This document shows, piece by piece, positions 33,591 to 41,876 of a DNA stretch of 42,335 nucleotides. Below the pieces are notes generated by a model. That model had not been told where the DNA came from. It did not search any database and saw only the letters and a list, made by a program, of their open reading frames with translations. Each line of letters begins with the position of its first letter. Position 1 is the first letter of the stretch. This DNA is from Cytophagaceae bacterium (lineage in GTDB: Bacteria; Bacteroidota; Bacteroidia; Cytophagales; Cytophagaceae), in NCBI GenBank assembly GCA_029237685.1, contig JAQZBV010000011.1, forward strand, positions 1 to 42,335, read 5' to 3'. The position numbers were made by a program, and so were the translations under genes.

Positions 33591-35603
33591 ATGGGCATTT
33601 TAGAGATATTTAAAGTACTTTTAAGGGTTAAAAAAGCAATTAGAAATATGCCTGTCATATTTGGTAAAATATTTTTATTGAAACTCAAACGGAACTTTGT
33701 TTCCCGTTGGTTGGTACTTGGAATTGATGTTGTTTTAGTATCCTGTTCTATCCTGCTTGCCATAGGTGTTCGTGCTAATTTTAGATTGGAACGAATCAGC
33801 GGTTACGATGTCTATTTTGCTCTGCCGTCTATTGTCGCTGTTTATTTTATCGCTTTTCTTATTCATAAATCATACTTCGGAATCATTCGTCATACCAGTA
33901 TTGCAGACATCTGGCGTATTTTGAAAGCCAACACATTTGCGGTATTTGCGTTGACCTTTGTCGTTACGGCGGCGGACTATTTTAATTATTATTACCTGGA
34001 ATATATTTCTATATCTTTCTTAATCATTCATTTTCTCATCGCCACTTTTGTATTGGTGGTAAGCCGTTTTATTTTTAAAACAGCTTATTTTGAATTGACA
34101 GAATCCAAACATTCAAAGCGCAAACAGGTGTTGGTATATGGTGCAGGTAAATTGGGTTTGCTCACCTATCATTCTCTGGTACAAAGCGGACTGTACAAAG
34201 TGTGTGGCTTTATAGATGACAACCGCAGCATCAAAGGTAAATCCATAGAGGGTATTCCGGTCTACGCTTCCAAAGCAGCATTGGACCCTCAATTTTTAGC
34301 TAAGAAAAATATCGGAGAAGTAATTATCTCCATTCAAAAGATAAAACCACAACGCAAACGAGAAATTATTGATCATTGCCTTGCCTTGAATTTGTCTGTA
34401 AAAGCTATTCCTCCAGTCGATCAATGGATCAATGGAGAGTTGACAGCCGGTCAGATCAAAGAAGTGAGAATCGAAGATTTGTTAGGTCGTGAAGCCATTC
34501 GACTAGGGAAAGGAAAAATCAGAAAAGAGTTAGAAGATAAAGTGATTATGATCACTGGAGCGGCGGGTTCTATTGGACGAGAATTAGTCATTCAATCTTT
34601 GTATTGTGCGAGTAGAAAAATTATACTGGTCGATCAATCGGAGACAGGCCTGTTTGAGTTGGAGCATGAAATAAGGGACTTGATGGAAAAGGTCGTAGGA
34701 AGTAAAACGGACTACTGCGTTTACATTGCCGACGTTTCTAATGAACAAGCGATGATAGAATTATTTGCGAAGCATAGTCCGGATATCTTGTTCCATGCGG
34801 CAGCGTATAAGCATGTTCCTTTGATGGAGCAAAATCCACGTGAAGCTTTACGGTGCAATATAAAAGGTACTAAGCTGTTAGCCGACATGTCTGTCAAACA
34901 CAATGTTTCTAAATTTGTCATGGTGTCTACGGACAAGGCGGTTAATCCGACCAATGTGATGGGCGCATCTAAGCGCATTGCAGAGATGTATGTGCAATCA
35001 CTGGATGTTCAGCTCAAGAAGCAGGGTATAGAATCCACCCGATTTATCACCACTCGTTTCGGAAATGTACTGGGATCTAATGGTTCAGTTATTCCTCTCT
35101 TCAAAAAGCAAATACTAAAAGGCGGTCCTATTACGGTCACTCATCCGGATATCACACGTTATTTCATGACAATACCCGAAGCTTGCCAGTTGGTCATGGA
35201 GGCCGGTGTAATGGGCCTTGGCGGAGAGATTTTCATCTTCGACATGGGAGAATCCGTAAAAATTGTCGACCTGGCGCGCAAGATGATCAAACTGTCAGGA
35301 TTGAAACCTGATGAAGATATTAAAATAGAATACACAGGTCTGAGAGAAGGTGAAAAATTATACGAAGAGTTGCTTAATAATAATGAAACTACTGTAGCAA
35401 CTCATCATCCTAAAATCATGATTGCTCAAGTGCGAAATGTAGACCATGGTATGCTGAAGATAGAATTGGAGCGAACCATCGAACTAACTTATAAGCTGAC
35501 TGAATTTGATATGGTCAGAGTGATGAAAAAACTCGTTCCTGAGTTTGTGAGTAATTCTTCTAAGTTTGAAGTTTTGGATAATAAGGATGTTTTATACCAA
35601 TAA
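33591..35603 (+). CDS. pglF: UDP-GlcNAc 4,6-dehydratase, membrane-bound, PglF/WbpM-like
   Basis: 670 residues. About four N-terminal membrane helices (roughly 42-180), a first Rossmann domain with VYGAGKLGLLTYH, and the catalytic extended-SDR domain with TGAAGSIGREL (from about 322). The active site reads STDKAVNPTNVMGASKR: T447, D448, K449 and Met457-xxx-K461, the FlaA1/PglF/WbpM pattern in which the SDR Tyr is replaced by Met. Reaction: UDP-GlcNAc to UDP-4-keto-6-deoxy-GlcNAc. The product would feed the PglE- and PglD-like enzymes. An internal Met at residue 20 is an alternative start. A 202-base gap follows. Confidence 0.92.
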   Translation: MGILEIFKVLLRVKKAIRNMPVIFGKIFLLKLKRNFVSRWLVLGIDVVLVSCSILLAIGVRANFRLERISGYDVYFALPSIVAVYFIAFLIHKSYFGIIRHTSIADIWRILKANTFAVFALTFVVTAADYFNYYYLEYISISFLIIHFLIATFVLVVSRFIFKTAYFELTESKHSKRKQVLVYGAGKLGLLTYHSLVQSGLYKVCGFIDDNRSIKGKSIEGIPVYASKAALDPQFLAKKNIGEVIISIQKIKPQRKREIIDHCLALNLSVKAIPPVDQWINGELTAGQIKEVRIEDLLGREAIRLGKGKIRKELEDKVIMITGAAGSIGRELVIQSLYCASRKIILVDQSETGLFELEHEIRDLMEKVVGSKTDYCVYIADVSNEQAMIELFAKHSPDILFHAAAYKHVPLMEQNPREALRCNIKGTKLLADMSVKHNVSKFVMVSTDKAVNPTNVMGASKRIAEMYVQSLDVQLKKQGIESTRFITTRFGNVLGSNGSVIPLFKKQILKGGPITVTHPDITRYFMTIPEACQLVMEAGVMGLGGEIFIFDMGESVKIVDLARKMIKLSGLKPDEDIKIEYTGLREGEKLYEELLNNNETTVATHHPKIMIAQVRNVDHGMLKIELERTIELTYKLTEFDMVRVMKKLVPEFVSNSSKFEVLDNKDVLYQ

Positions 35604-35717
35604 CTTGATTAATATAAAATAGAAATTTTTCAAGTATTCGACCAATCGAGGAATTTGTTCGCTGGAATGTAAAAAATTGATTTTAAGTATAATGTAGATT
35701 TTTTTTGGTTTATTTTT

Positions 35718-35748
35718 TTTGTCTTATTTGAAGATTAGCTTAACTTTG
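35718..35748 (+). promoter_or_regulatory. Bacteroidota-type promoter for the T9SS surface protein gene
   Basis: TTTG at 35718-35721, 19 bases, then TAACTTTG at 35741-35748, an exact fit to TAnnTTTG with normal spacing. Transcription would start near 35755, giving a leader of about 50 bases to the ATG at 35806. It lies in the AT-rich gap 35604-35805, which shows T-runs at 35699-35720 but no clear terminator hairpin for the PglF-like gene. It suggests the surface protein is expressed separately from the glycan genes. Confidence 0.65.
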
Positions 35749-35805
35749 AAATCCTGTTGAAACATTTATTTCGTTTGTACTGGATGATTACACAAGTTAA
35801 GGACA

Positions 35806-38800
35806 ATGGTAAAAATGACATTTAATATTTTCCATATGAAATCAAATATAGCTTTCTCTATCAAGACTTATATTGTTCTATTGTCTGTCCTATGGATGAC
35901 TACCGCTTATTCTCAAGTTACCGGAGATTATAGATCTAAGGCTTCTGGAGACTGGGCAAATACATCGACATGGGAGGTATACAATGGGTCCGCGTGGGTA
36001 AACGCTACAGCTGTTCCGGATGGCACCAATGAATCTGATGCTAACAATGTATACTTGGAAGCAGGATATACAGTGACAATGTCAGCTACTCAGAGCTGTA
36101 AGAATTTGAACCTGAATGCCACTGCAGATGTGATTCGAATCAATACACAGGAAAATATTCTCAATGTATGGGGAAAGCTAAGATTTTATACAGGCACAGC
36201 GCCGGGTACCAGCACCACCACTCTGGCCGGGGTTGCGGGCTGGATTTCTACTGGTAGTACTGATGGAACAGGTGCAGGAAGAATCAGATTCAGAGGAACC
36301 GCTGATCGTGCCATAATAATCAATGGTGAGGTAAATGCCAATGCAACAAGTACTGGGTATCACCTGGAGTTCGCTTTTGACGCTGGTAAAAGAGCAACCA
36401 TCGATTATCCTATTAGAGCAGGGTATGTGACCGTACTTTCTGGTATTCTTAAAGTGAACCCTGTGTTTTCATTAAGGGTATCTGGAGATGGGCTGGCTGC
36501 TATTGCCGGTACAATGACGGTAAAATCAGGGGCCACACTCATCGGTGGACAGTTTTTTAAAGGGTCATCGGATCCTATGCTTTTATTTACGTTGGAGAGT
36601 GGTGCTTTTCTTTATTTTGAAAATACCGGCGCTAGTCTTTTAGCTACTCAAACCGCAATCATTAATGGTACTGTCGGTTTGATCGGAAGTACCACTGCTT
36701 TCCCTCTCACAGGAGGTAGAGTAGGAGCAGCTCCTCTGACTACATTTAACGATTTGATCATCAGCGGAACAGGCGTGAAAGCATTGCAACATGATATTAC
36801 AGTTAATGGCAAGCTTTCCTTAGGTGGCACAGCGAGTATAGATTTGAATTCAAAAGTGTTGAGCTATGGCACTACGGGCGCATTGGAATACAATGGCACG
36901 ACGGCGCAAACAACTACGAGTGTTGAGTTCCCTGTAACAAACGGTCCTGGAAGACTGATTATTAATAATCCTTTAGGCTTGACTTTACATGCTTCAAGAG
37001 CTATTGAAGGCTCCTTAACGCTTAGCAACGGGTTATTTAAATTAGGTAATAATGATTTTACTTTAAATGAAAACAGTCCTGCGGTAGCGGGAGTTGCTTC
37101 AGCTTCTAATATGGTGGTTACCAATGGTAGCGGATCACTAAGAAAAGTATTCAGTACAGCCGGTACTTATTTATTTCCTATAGGTGAAAACACAGGTACT
37201 CCAGAATATTCTTGGGGACAGGTTACCGTAAACTCCGCAGATTTGCTGGATGGTACTAAATATGTTGGGTTAAGAGTAATTAACAGCAATCACCCTGCTG
37301 CTGCGGCATTAACAGATAAAATATCAAGATACTGGGCGGTCACAACAAATACAACAAACGTCAATTACAATGTAACACTGCAATATTTAGTAAATGATGT
37401 ATCTGGTACAGAAACAGCGATTAAATCACATTATTATGCAGATGAAACGGCTTCGTCGGCAGGCGCTACGAATGCTTTTACCAATGCCGTTACGCATAGG
37501 ATTTCATATATAGGTTTGACAAATGCAGGCTTTGTTACAGGGATGAATGAATGTATGATCAGTAATAATTCCGTTGATGTGCCAAGTGTAACTTCTTATT
37601 GTTCTACTTCCGGAATCATTCCAGCATTTACAGCTTCCACACCAACGGTTACAGGCACAGCTACCTATCAATGGCAATTGAGTGCCGATGGCGGAGCTTT
37701 CAGCGATATAGGTAGCAATGGACAGAATAAAGATTATAGTGTACCGACTGCGCTTTCTGCCGGTGTTTATAAGTATAGAAGATTAGTCGGAGATCCTTCT
37801 TCTTGTTTAGCCAGTGAAGCGAATATCAGCAATGAAATAACAGTAACAGTTTATCCGGATATTACTGGTAACGTCATAGGATCAGATCAAACAGTGATCT
37901 CAGGAAATACGGCATCAACACTATCTTTTACAGGAATCCTTGCAGGTGGAACAGGTTCTTATGCATACCAATGGAAATATTCTGCTGTTCAAGGAGGTCC
38001 TTACACTGATGTTATAGCCGATGGCAATGCATCTACCTATGATCCCGGAATACTGACAAGTTCGATCTATTTTATTTGCGACATCTCTTCTGGTGATTGC
38101 TCTGCTTCTTCGAATGAAGTATCTCTTTTGGTTCCAATATGCAGTATTACCGATAATTCAATCAGCGCTCTCTCAAGCACAAATGAATGTTCAAGTTCTT
38201 CTCCTTCTCTAGATGGGAGCTCAGCTATAGTTACCTCCGGTACTCCTGTTTACCAATGGCAGGAAAGTGTTGATGGCGGTGCTTTTGCCGATGTAGCAAC
38301 CAATGGTCAAAGTGAAGATTATACATCTGCTGTTGTATCTAGTGGACTTTATAAATACAGAAGGATTGTTTCTGATCCTCTTTCTTGCCAGCCCGCTAAT
38401 ACTTCATTAAGTAACGAGGTGACGATTACAGTCATTCCAGAAATTTCAGGAAATACCATCGGTTCAGATCAAAGTATAATTACCGGCGATCCGGCAGACA
38501 TTTTGACTGGTACAGGAACTATTACAGGTGGTGATGGTACATACACTTATCAATGGCAGTCTTCTTCTTCGCAAGGAGGCCCTTATACAGACGTTGCGAT
38601 CGGTGATGGTACATTAGCTGATTATGATCCGACAAATCCTTCAGCTACGGTTTACCTTGTTAGAAATGTACTGTCAGGTTCTTGTACCGACATGTCTAAT
38701 GAAATTAAAATAACGGTAAGCCCTGTCACTGGTATTGAAGATGATCAAAACCCACTGGGAATCAATTTATTTCCGAATCCTGTAAATGATGCGTTGCTTA

Positions 38801-39006
38801 TAACTATAAACGGTGCTCAATCGGTAAATGGTAATTTGAATGTGATGTTGGTGAATAACCTGGGTATTGTGGTATATGAAAACAACATACCTGAAGGAAC
38901 TAAGCAGTTGAGTGCAGATTTATCCAAATTGACACAAGGAATCTATTTTGTAAACTTTATTCAGGAGGGCAAATCCGTATCTACTTATAAAGTGGTGAAA
39001 AGATAG
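35806..39006 (+). CDS. Secreted surface protein with Ig-like repeats and T9SS type A sorting domain
   Basis: 1066 residues. Starts possible at 35806, 35815 or 35836; from the last, residues 11-36 form a signal peptide ending near AYSQ. The N-terminal half (about 37-580) is Ser/Thr/Gly/Asn-rich beta sequence: an opening SGDWANTSTWEVYNG segment often seen in G8/adhesin-like Bacteroidota proteins, then parallel-beta-like text. Residues 583-974 are two tandem copies of about 196 residues, each made of two Ig-like halves marked YQW and GGAF or GGPYTD. The last ~85 residues have INLFPNPVNDALLI and LTQGIYFVNF, the T9SS type A signal, so the protein is exported by the Por system and attached to the cell surface. 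Role unknown; adhesin-like. Confidence 0.85.
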   Translation: MVKMTFNIFHMKSNIAFSIKTYIVLLSVLWMTTAYSQVTGDYRSKASGDWANTSTWEVYNGSAWVNATAVPDGTNESDANNVYLEAGYTVTMSATQSCKNLNLNATADVIRINTQENILNVWGKLRFYTGTAPGTSTTTLAGVAGWISTGSTDGTGAGRIRFRGTADRAIIINGEVNANATSTGYHLEFAFDAGKRATIDYPIRAGYVTVLSGILKVNPVFSLRVSGDGLAAIAGTMTVKSGATLIGGQFFKGSSDPMLLFTLESGAFLYFENTGASLLATQTAIINGTVGLIGSTTAFPLTGGRVGAAPLTTFNDLIISGTGVKALQHDITVNGKLSLGGTASIDLNSKVLSYGTTGALEYNGTTAQTTTSVEFPVTNGPGRLIINNPLGLTLHASRAIEGSLTLSNGLFKLGNNDFTLNENSPAVAGVASASNMVVTNGSGSLRKVFSTAGTYLFPIGENTGTPEYSWGQVTVNSADLLDGTKYVGLRVINSNHPAAAALTDKISRYWAVTTNTTNVNYNVTLQYLVNDVSGTETAIKSHYYADETASSAGATNAFTNAVTHRISYIGLTNAGFVTGMNECMISNNSVDVPSVTSYCSTSGIIPAFTASTPTVTGTATYQWQLSADGGAFSDIGSNGQNKDYSVPTALSAGVYKYRRLVGDPSSCLASEANISNEITVTVYPDITGNVIGSDQTVISGNTASTLSFTGILAGGTGSYAYQWKYSAVQGGPYTDVIADGNASTYDPGILTSSIYFICDISSGDCSASSNEVSLLVPICSITDNSISALSSTNECSSSSPSLDGSSAIVTSGTPVYQWQESVDGGAFADVATNGQSEDYTSAVVSSGLYKYRRIVSDPLSCQPANTSLSNEVTITVIPEISGNTIGSDQSIITGDPADILTGTGTITGGDGTYTYQWQSSSSQGGPYTDVAIGDGTLADYDPTNPSATVYLVRNVLSGSCTDMSNEIKITVSPVTGIEDDQNPLGINLFPNPVNDALLITINGAQSVNGNLNVMLVNNLGIVVYENNIPEGTKQLSADLSKLTQGIYFVNFIQEGKSVSTYKVVKR
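37552..38139 (+). repeat. Coding repeat copy 1 (196 codons) in the surface protein
   Basis: First copy of a tandem duplication. It starts at the Cys of CMISNN and ends before CSITDN. Landmarks shared with copy 2: YQWQ, DGGAF, NGQ..DY, YKYRR, DP.SC, SNE.T.TV, P.I.GN.IGSDQ, GGPYTDV, SNE. Each copy holds two Ig-like halves. The DNA has diverged, so the duplication is not recent. Confidence 0.7.
38140..38727 (+). repeat. Coding repeat copy 2 (196 codons) in the surface protein
   Basis: Second copy, in frame and directly adjacent to copy 1, ending just before the sorting domain linker GIEDDQNP. It keeps the same order of landmarks (YQWQES, DGGAFADV, YKYRRIV, SNEVTITV, GSDQSIITG, QGGPYTDV, SNEIKITV). 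Equal length to copy 1 implies few insertions or deletions since duplication. Confidence 0.7.
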
Positions 39007-39030
39007 CTTTCATATAGTTATTGAAATAAT

Positions 39031-39071
39031 AAAATCGGGTGTAATAGAAATTGGCTATTACACCCGATTTT
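39031..39071. terminator. Strong intrinsic terminator, probably bidirectional
   Basis: A perfect 17-base-pair stem: the left arm at 39031-39047 starts AAAATCGGGTG and the right arm at 39055-39071 ends CACCCGATTTT, with a 7-base loop. T-rich sequence follows and A-rich sequence precedes, so it can work on either strand. It lies 25 bases after the surface protein stop, and separates that gene from the ABC exporter genes. Confidence 0.9.
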
Positions 39072-39134
39072 TATAATATAGCAAAGGCAGCAAAAGGCGA
39101 AAGCCCGTTGACGTATAGTATAGTTTAGCCTTGT

Positions 39135-39875
39135 ATGAAACAACCGGCAATTATTGTAGAAGGAGTAAGTAAAGTATATAAGCTCAGAGCTAATCGCAAT
39201 TTATTTTTTAAGTTTTTCGCTAATCAGCATAAGTCAAAGGCACCACTTGAAATACAGGCCTTAACAGACGTGTCTTTTTCTTTAGATCAAGGTGATGTAT
39301 TGGGAGTGATCGGTGGAAATGGAGATGGTAAAAGCACCTTGTTGAAAATATTATCGCAAGTAACATTTCCTTCAGCGGGTAAAGTAAGTCTCACAGGTAG
39401 AGTCTCTTCTTTACTTGAAATAGGTACTGGATTTCATTCCGATTTAAATGGGATTGACAATATTTTTATCAATGGCACTTTGCTTGGCATGAGCAAAAAA
39501 GAAGTTGAAGCTAGACTTGAAGAAATCGTTGAATTTTCTGGTATCGGCGATTTGATTCATTTGCCGGTGAAAACTTATTCTTCCGGAATGACTATGCGGT
39601 TAGGCTTTTCTGTTGCTGCTCATTTAGATTCAGAAATTTTATTACTCGACGAAGTCTTTGCTGTTGGGGATTTGGATTTTCAAGCGAAGGCTATTTCTAA
39701 AATAGAAACCTTATTTAAACGCGGGAAAACAATTGTCTATGTGAGTCATGATATACAATCGATTCGGAGGTTATGTACGAAATGCCTGATTCTTGAAAAA
39801 GGTAGGGTAAAGCGTATAGGAGAAGTCGATCAAATCGTTAATGAATATTTACAAAACAATCGTCCAATGGTATAG
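39135..39875 (+). CDS. wzt: Polysaccharide ABC exporter, ATP-binding subunit (Wzt/TagH-like)
   Basis: 246 residues, nucleotide-binding domain only. Walker A is GGNGDGKS (60-67, with D64 where many Wzt proteins have Ala), signature YSSGM (148-152) in the form usual for Wzt/TagH, Walker B ILLLDE (168-173), and H-loop H205 in YVSHD. There is no C-terminal carbohydrate-binding domain as in Wzt of O9a, so recognition of a capped chain end is not expected. Powers export of lipid-linked glycan through the Wzm-like partner, which starts three bases after its stop. The terminator upstream implies its own promoter, which I could not identify. Confidence 0.92.
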   Translation: MKQPAIIVEGVSKVYKLRANRNLFFKFFANQHKSKAPLEIQALTDVSFSLDQGDVLGVIGGNGDGKSTLLKILSQVTFPSAGKVSLTGRVSSLLEIGTGFHSDLNGIDNIFINGTLLGMSKKEVEARLEEIVEFSGIGDLIHLPVKTYSSGMTMRLGFSVAAHLDSEILLLDEVFAVGDLDFQAKAISKIETLFKRGKTIVYVSHDIQSIRRLCTKCLILEKGRVKRIGEVDQIVNEYLQNNRPMV

Positions 39876-39878
39876 AAT

Positions 39879-40718
39879 ATGGTAGAGAAGAAATATGCTA
39901 CACTAATAGATGCTAACGACAAATACCGTTTGACTCAAATCTCACAATGGCTTGCCTATAAGGACCTATTGTATTTTTTTGTTGTCAAGGATATCAAGGT
40001 ATCTTATAGTCAAGCTTATTTGGGTATTGGATGGGCCGTATTCAGTCCTGCCATAAGAATCGCAATTTTAACGCTTGTATTTAGTAAACTGGCAGGTATT
40101 AAGAGTGACGATATTCCATACCCTTTATTTTGTCTGGTAGGTATACTAGCCTGGACTTATTTCCTCAATTCGATCAATACGGCTACCAGCAGCTTGATTT
40201 CAAATCATAAAATTATTTCAAAAGTATATTTCCCCCGGTTGTTTATTCCTATCACGCCTTTATTCTCTAAGCTAATAGATCTTTTCATCGGTCTGTTGTT
40301 TGTTGTGTTTTTTATGATGTATTATGGTATAGGAATTTCAGACCAATTATTGTTCTTCCCTTTTGTCCTGGTATTGCTAATCATTACTACTACAGGCGCT
40401 GTCTTGTGGTTTTCCTGCCTGGCTTTACAGTATAGAGATATTAAGTATGCGATCAATTTTCTAATGCAAATGTTGATATTTGTTTCTCCTATAGTGTTTC
40501 CTGCAAACTTGGTGAAGGAAAAGATAGGTTACATGGCATATTGCATTTATGGACTATATCCTGTTGTAGGTATTATAGAAGGTTTTCGCTCTACGTTGTT
40601 AGGCATCAATCCAATACCATGGGATTTGTTGTTTATCGGTACGATCAGCGGATTATTGTTTTGTATCACTGGATTTTTCTATTTCCAAAGAATGGAAAAA
40701 ACATTTGCTGATTTGTAA
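39879..40718 (+). CDS. wzm: Polysaccharide ABC exporter, permease subunit (Wzm-like, ABC-2)
   Basis: 279 residues with six membrane segments in the ABC-2 arrangement. The N-terminal amphipathic stretch reads LLYFFVVKDIKVSYSQAYLGIGWAV, the usual pre-helix and first helix of Wzm/TagG; later LISNHKIISKVYFPRLFIPI and a C-terminal half with IVFPANLV and GLYPVVGIIEGFRS. Works with the Wzt-like subunit to move undecaprenyl-linked glycan across the inner membrane. Gene order (ATPase before permease) is reversed from many loci. The next gene overlaps by one base (TAATG). Confidence 0.92.
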   Translation: MVEKKYATLIDANDKYRLTQISQWLAYKDLLYFFVVKDIKVSYSQAYLGIGWAVFSPAIRIAILTLVFSKLAGIKSDDIPYPLFCLVGILAWTYFLNSINTATSSLISNHKIISKVYFPRLFIPITPLFSKLIDLFIGLLFVVFFMMYYGIGISDQLLFFPFVLVLLIITTTGAVLWFSCLALQYRDIKYAINFLMQMLIFVSPIVFPANLVKEKIGYMAYCIYGLYPVVGIIEGFRSTLLGINPIPWDLLFIGTISGLLFCITGFFYFQRMEKTFADL

Positions 40719-41854
40719 TGAAGATAGGATATGTATGCCTTGATACTTCTCACTATTCCGAAAGGTTTCTTTGGGATGAAATACGTCTTCTTGAACAAGC
40801 AGGCCATGAAGTGACTATATTTTCAAAGTTTCACCGTTTGGATACAGACTTAGAGGTAAAAGCAAGAATAGTAAGAGCTCATCGTATCCAGCGTATATTC
40901 TCTTTTAAGACCATTCGATTTGCTGTTGCTTTATTGTTCAACGCATTCGTTCCCGCAGTAAAATTATACCGATTGGAACGGAGACACAACTCAACCGTGA
41001 CTAGTGCATTAAAAAGAGTTTATTATTCCAGTCATATTTTGCCTTACAACCTCGATCAGCTGGTATTTACTTTTGCACCTATTGTTGAAAATAGATTGTT
41101 TGTTGCGAAGGCCATGAATACGCAAATGGTAGTATGTTTAAGAGGATATGATGTAAAGATTAATGCAGATTATTTAAATCAGGCAGATAAATTATTTGTG
41201 CGATCAAATGATTTATACCATTATGCTTTACTGCACGGCCTTCATCCTGAGATGAAGTATAATGTTGTTCCTTCAGCGGTAGATGTGAACAAGATATATT
41301 TTAAACCGAAGGTTTGGCAAGGAGATGTGTTGAACATACTTTCCATAGGAAGAGCTCATTGGAAAAAAGGGCATGAATACACATTACTGGCATTGCATCT
41401 ATTGGCTAAGGAAGGTCTTGATTTCAGGTATACACTTGTCGGATCGGGAGCGGAGACTCCGAAACTTTTATTTATGGTTAAAATGCTTGGACTTGAGAAT
41501 AGAGTTGTTTTTGTTGGAAGCCTTTCTCATAGTCATGCAGTAGAACAATTATATACATCCCATGTTTTGATTCATTCCAGCCTTTCAGAGGGATGTTCAA
41601 ATGTATTATTGGAAGCACAAGCTGCCGGTGTTTTTTGTATAGCGAGCAATATTCCAGGCAATCAGGTGATCGACAAACAGACAGGCTTATTGTATGAAAA
41701 GTGCAATGTCACTGAGTTGGTCGCTGCTGTAAATGTCTTTCTGCAATTAGATAAAGAGCAGAGAGAGAACATGGTCCATCAGGCAAGGAAAAGAATAGAA
41801 GCTGATTTTTCCATGGAAGTGCTTTCTCGTCATTTGATAGCTTTTTACAAGTAA
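40718..41854 (+). CDS. Glycosyltransferase family 4
   Basis: 378 residues, coupled to the permease by a one-base overlap. N-domain: IGYVCLDTSHYSERFLWDEI, AGHEVTIFSKFH. C-domain: LNILSIGRAHWKKGHEYTLLAL, and EGCSNVLLEAQAAGVF with E291/E299 as the EX7E pair. The WKKG..Y loop resembles colanic acid-type GT4s (WcaL/AmsK-like). Because it is transcribed with the exporter, it probably builds the exported glycan. It converges with the partial GT4 on the other strand, 22 bases away. Confidence 0.9.
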   Translation: MKIGYVCLDTSHYSERFLWDEIRLLEQAGHEVTIFSKFHRLDTDLEVKARIVRAHRIQRIFSFKTIRFAVALLFNAFVPAVKLYRLERRHNSTVTSALKRVYYSSHILPYNLDQLVFTFAPIVENRLFVAKAMNTQMVVCLRGYDVKINADYLNQADKLFVRSNDLYHYALLHGLHPEMKYNVVPSAVDVNKIYFKPKVWQGDVLNILSIGRAHWKKGHEYTLLALHLLAKEGLDFRYTLVGSGAETPKLLFMVKMLGLENRVVFVGSLSHSHAVEQLYTSHVLIHSSLSEGCSNVLLEAQAAGVFCIASNIPGNQVIDKQTGLLYEKCNVTELVAAVNVFLQLDKEQRENMVHQARKRIEADFSMEVLSRHLIAFYK

Positions 41855-41876
41855 TAATGATTGTTGTGCGTTTCAA

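Noticed and set aside
35604-35717. Terminator after the PglF-like gene
   Set aside because: The stretch has T-runs but I could find no stable inverted repeat preceding them.
38728-39006. C-terminus of the surface protein as a possible exosortase substrate
   Set aside because: The tail has the FPNP and GIYFVNF pattern of T9SS type A signals and lacks the hydrophobic helix plus basic end required for exosortase sorting.
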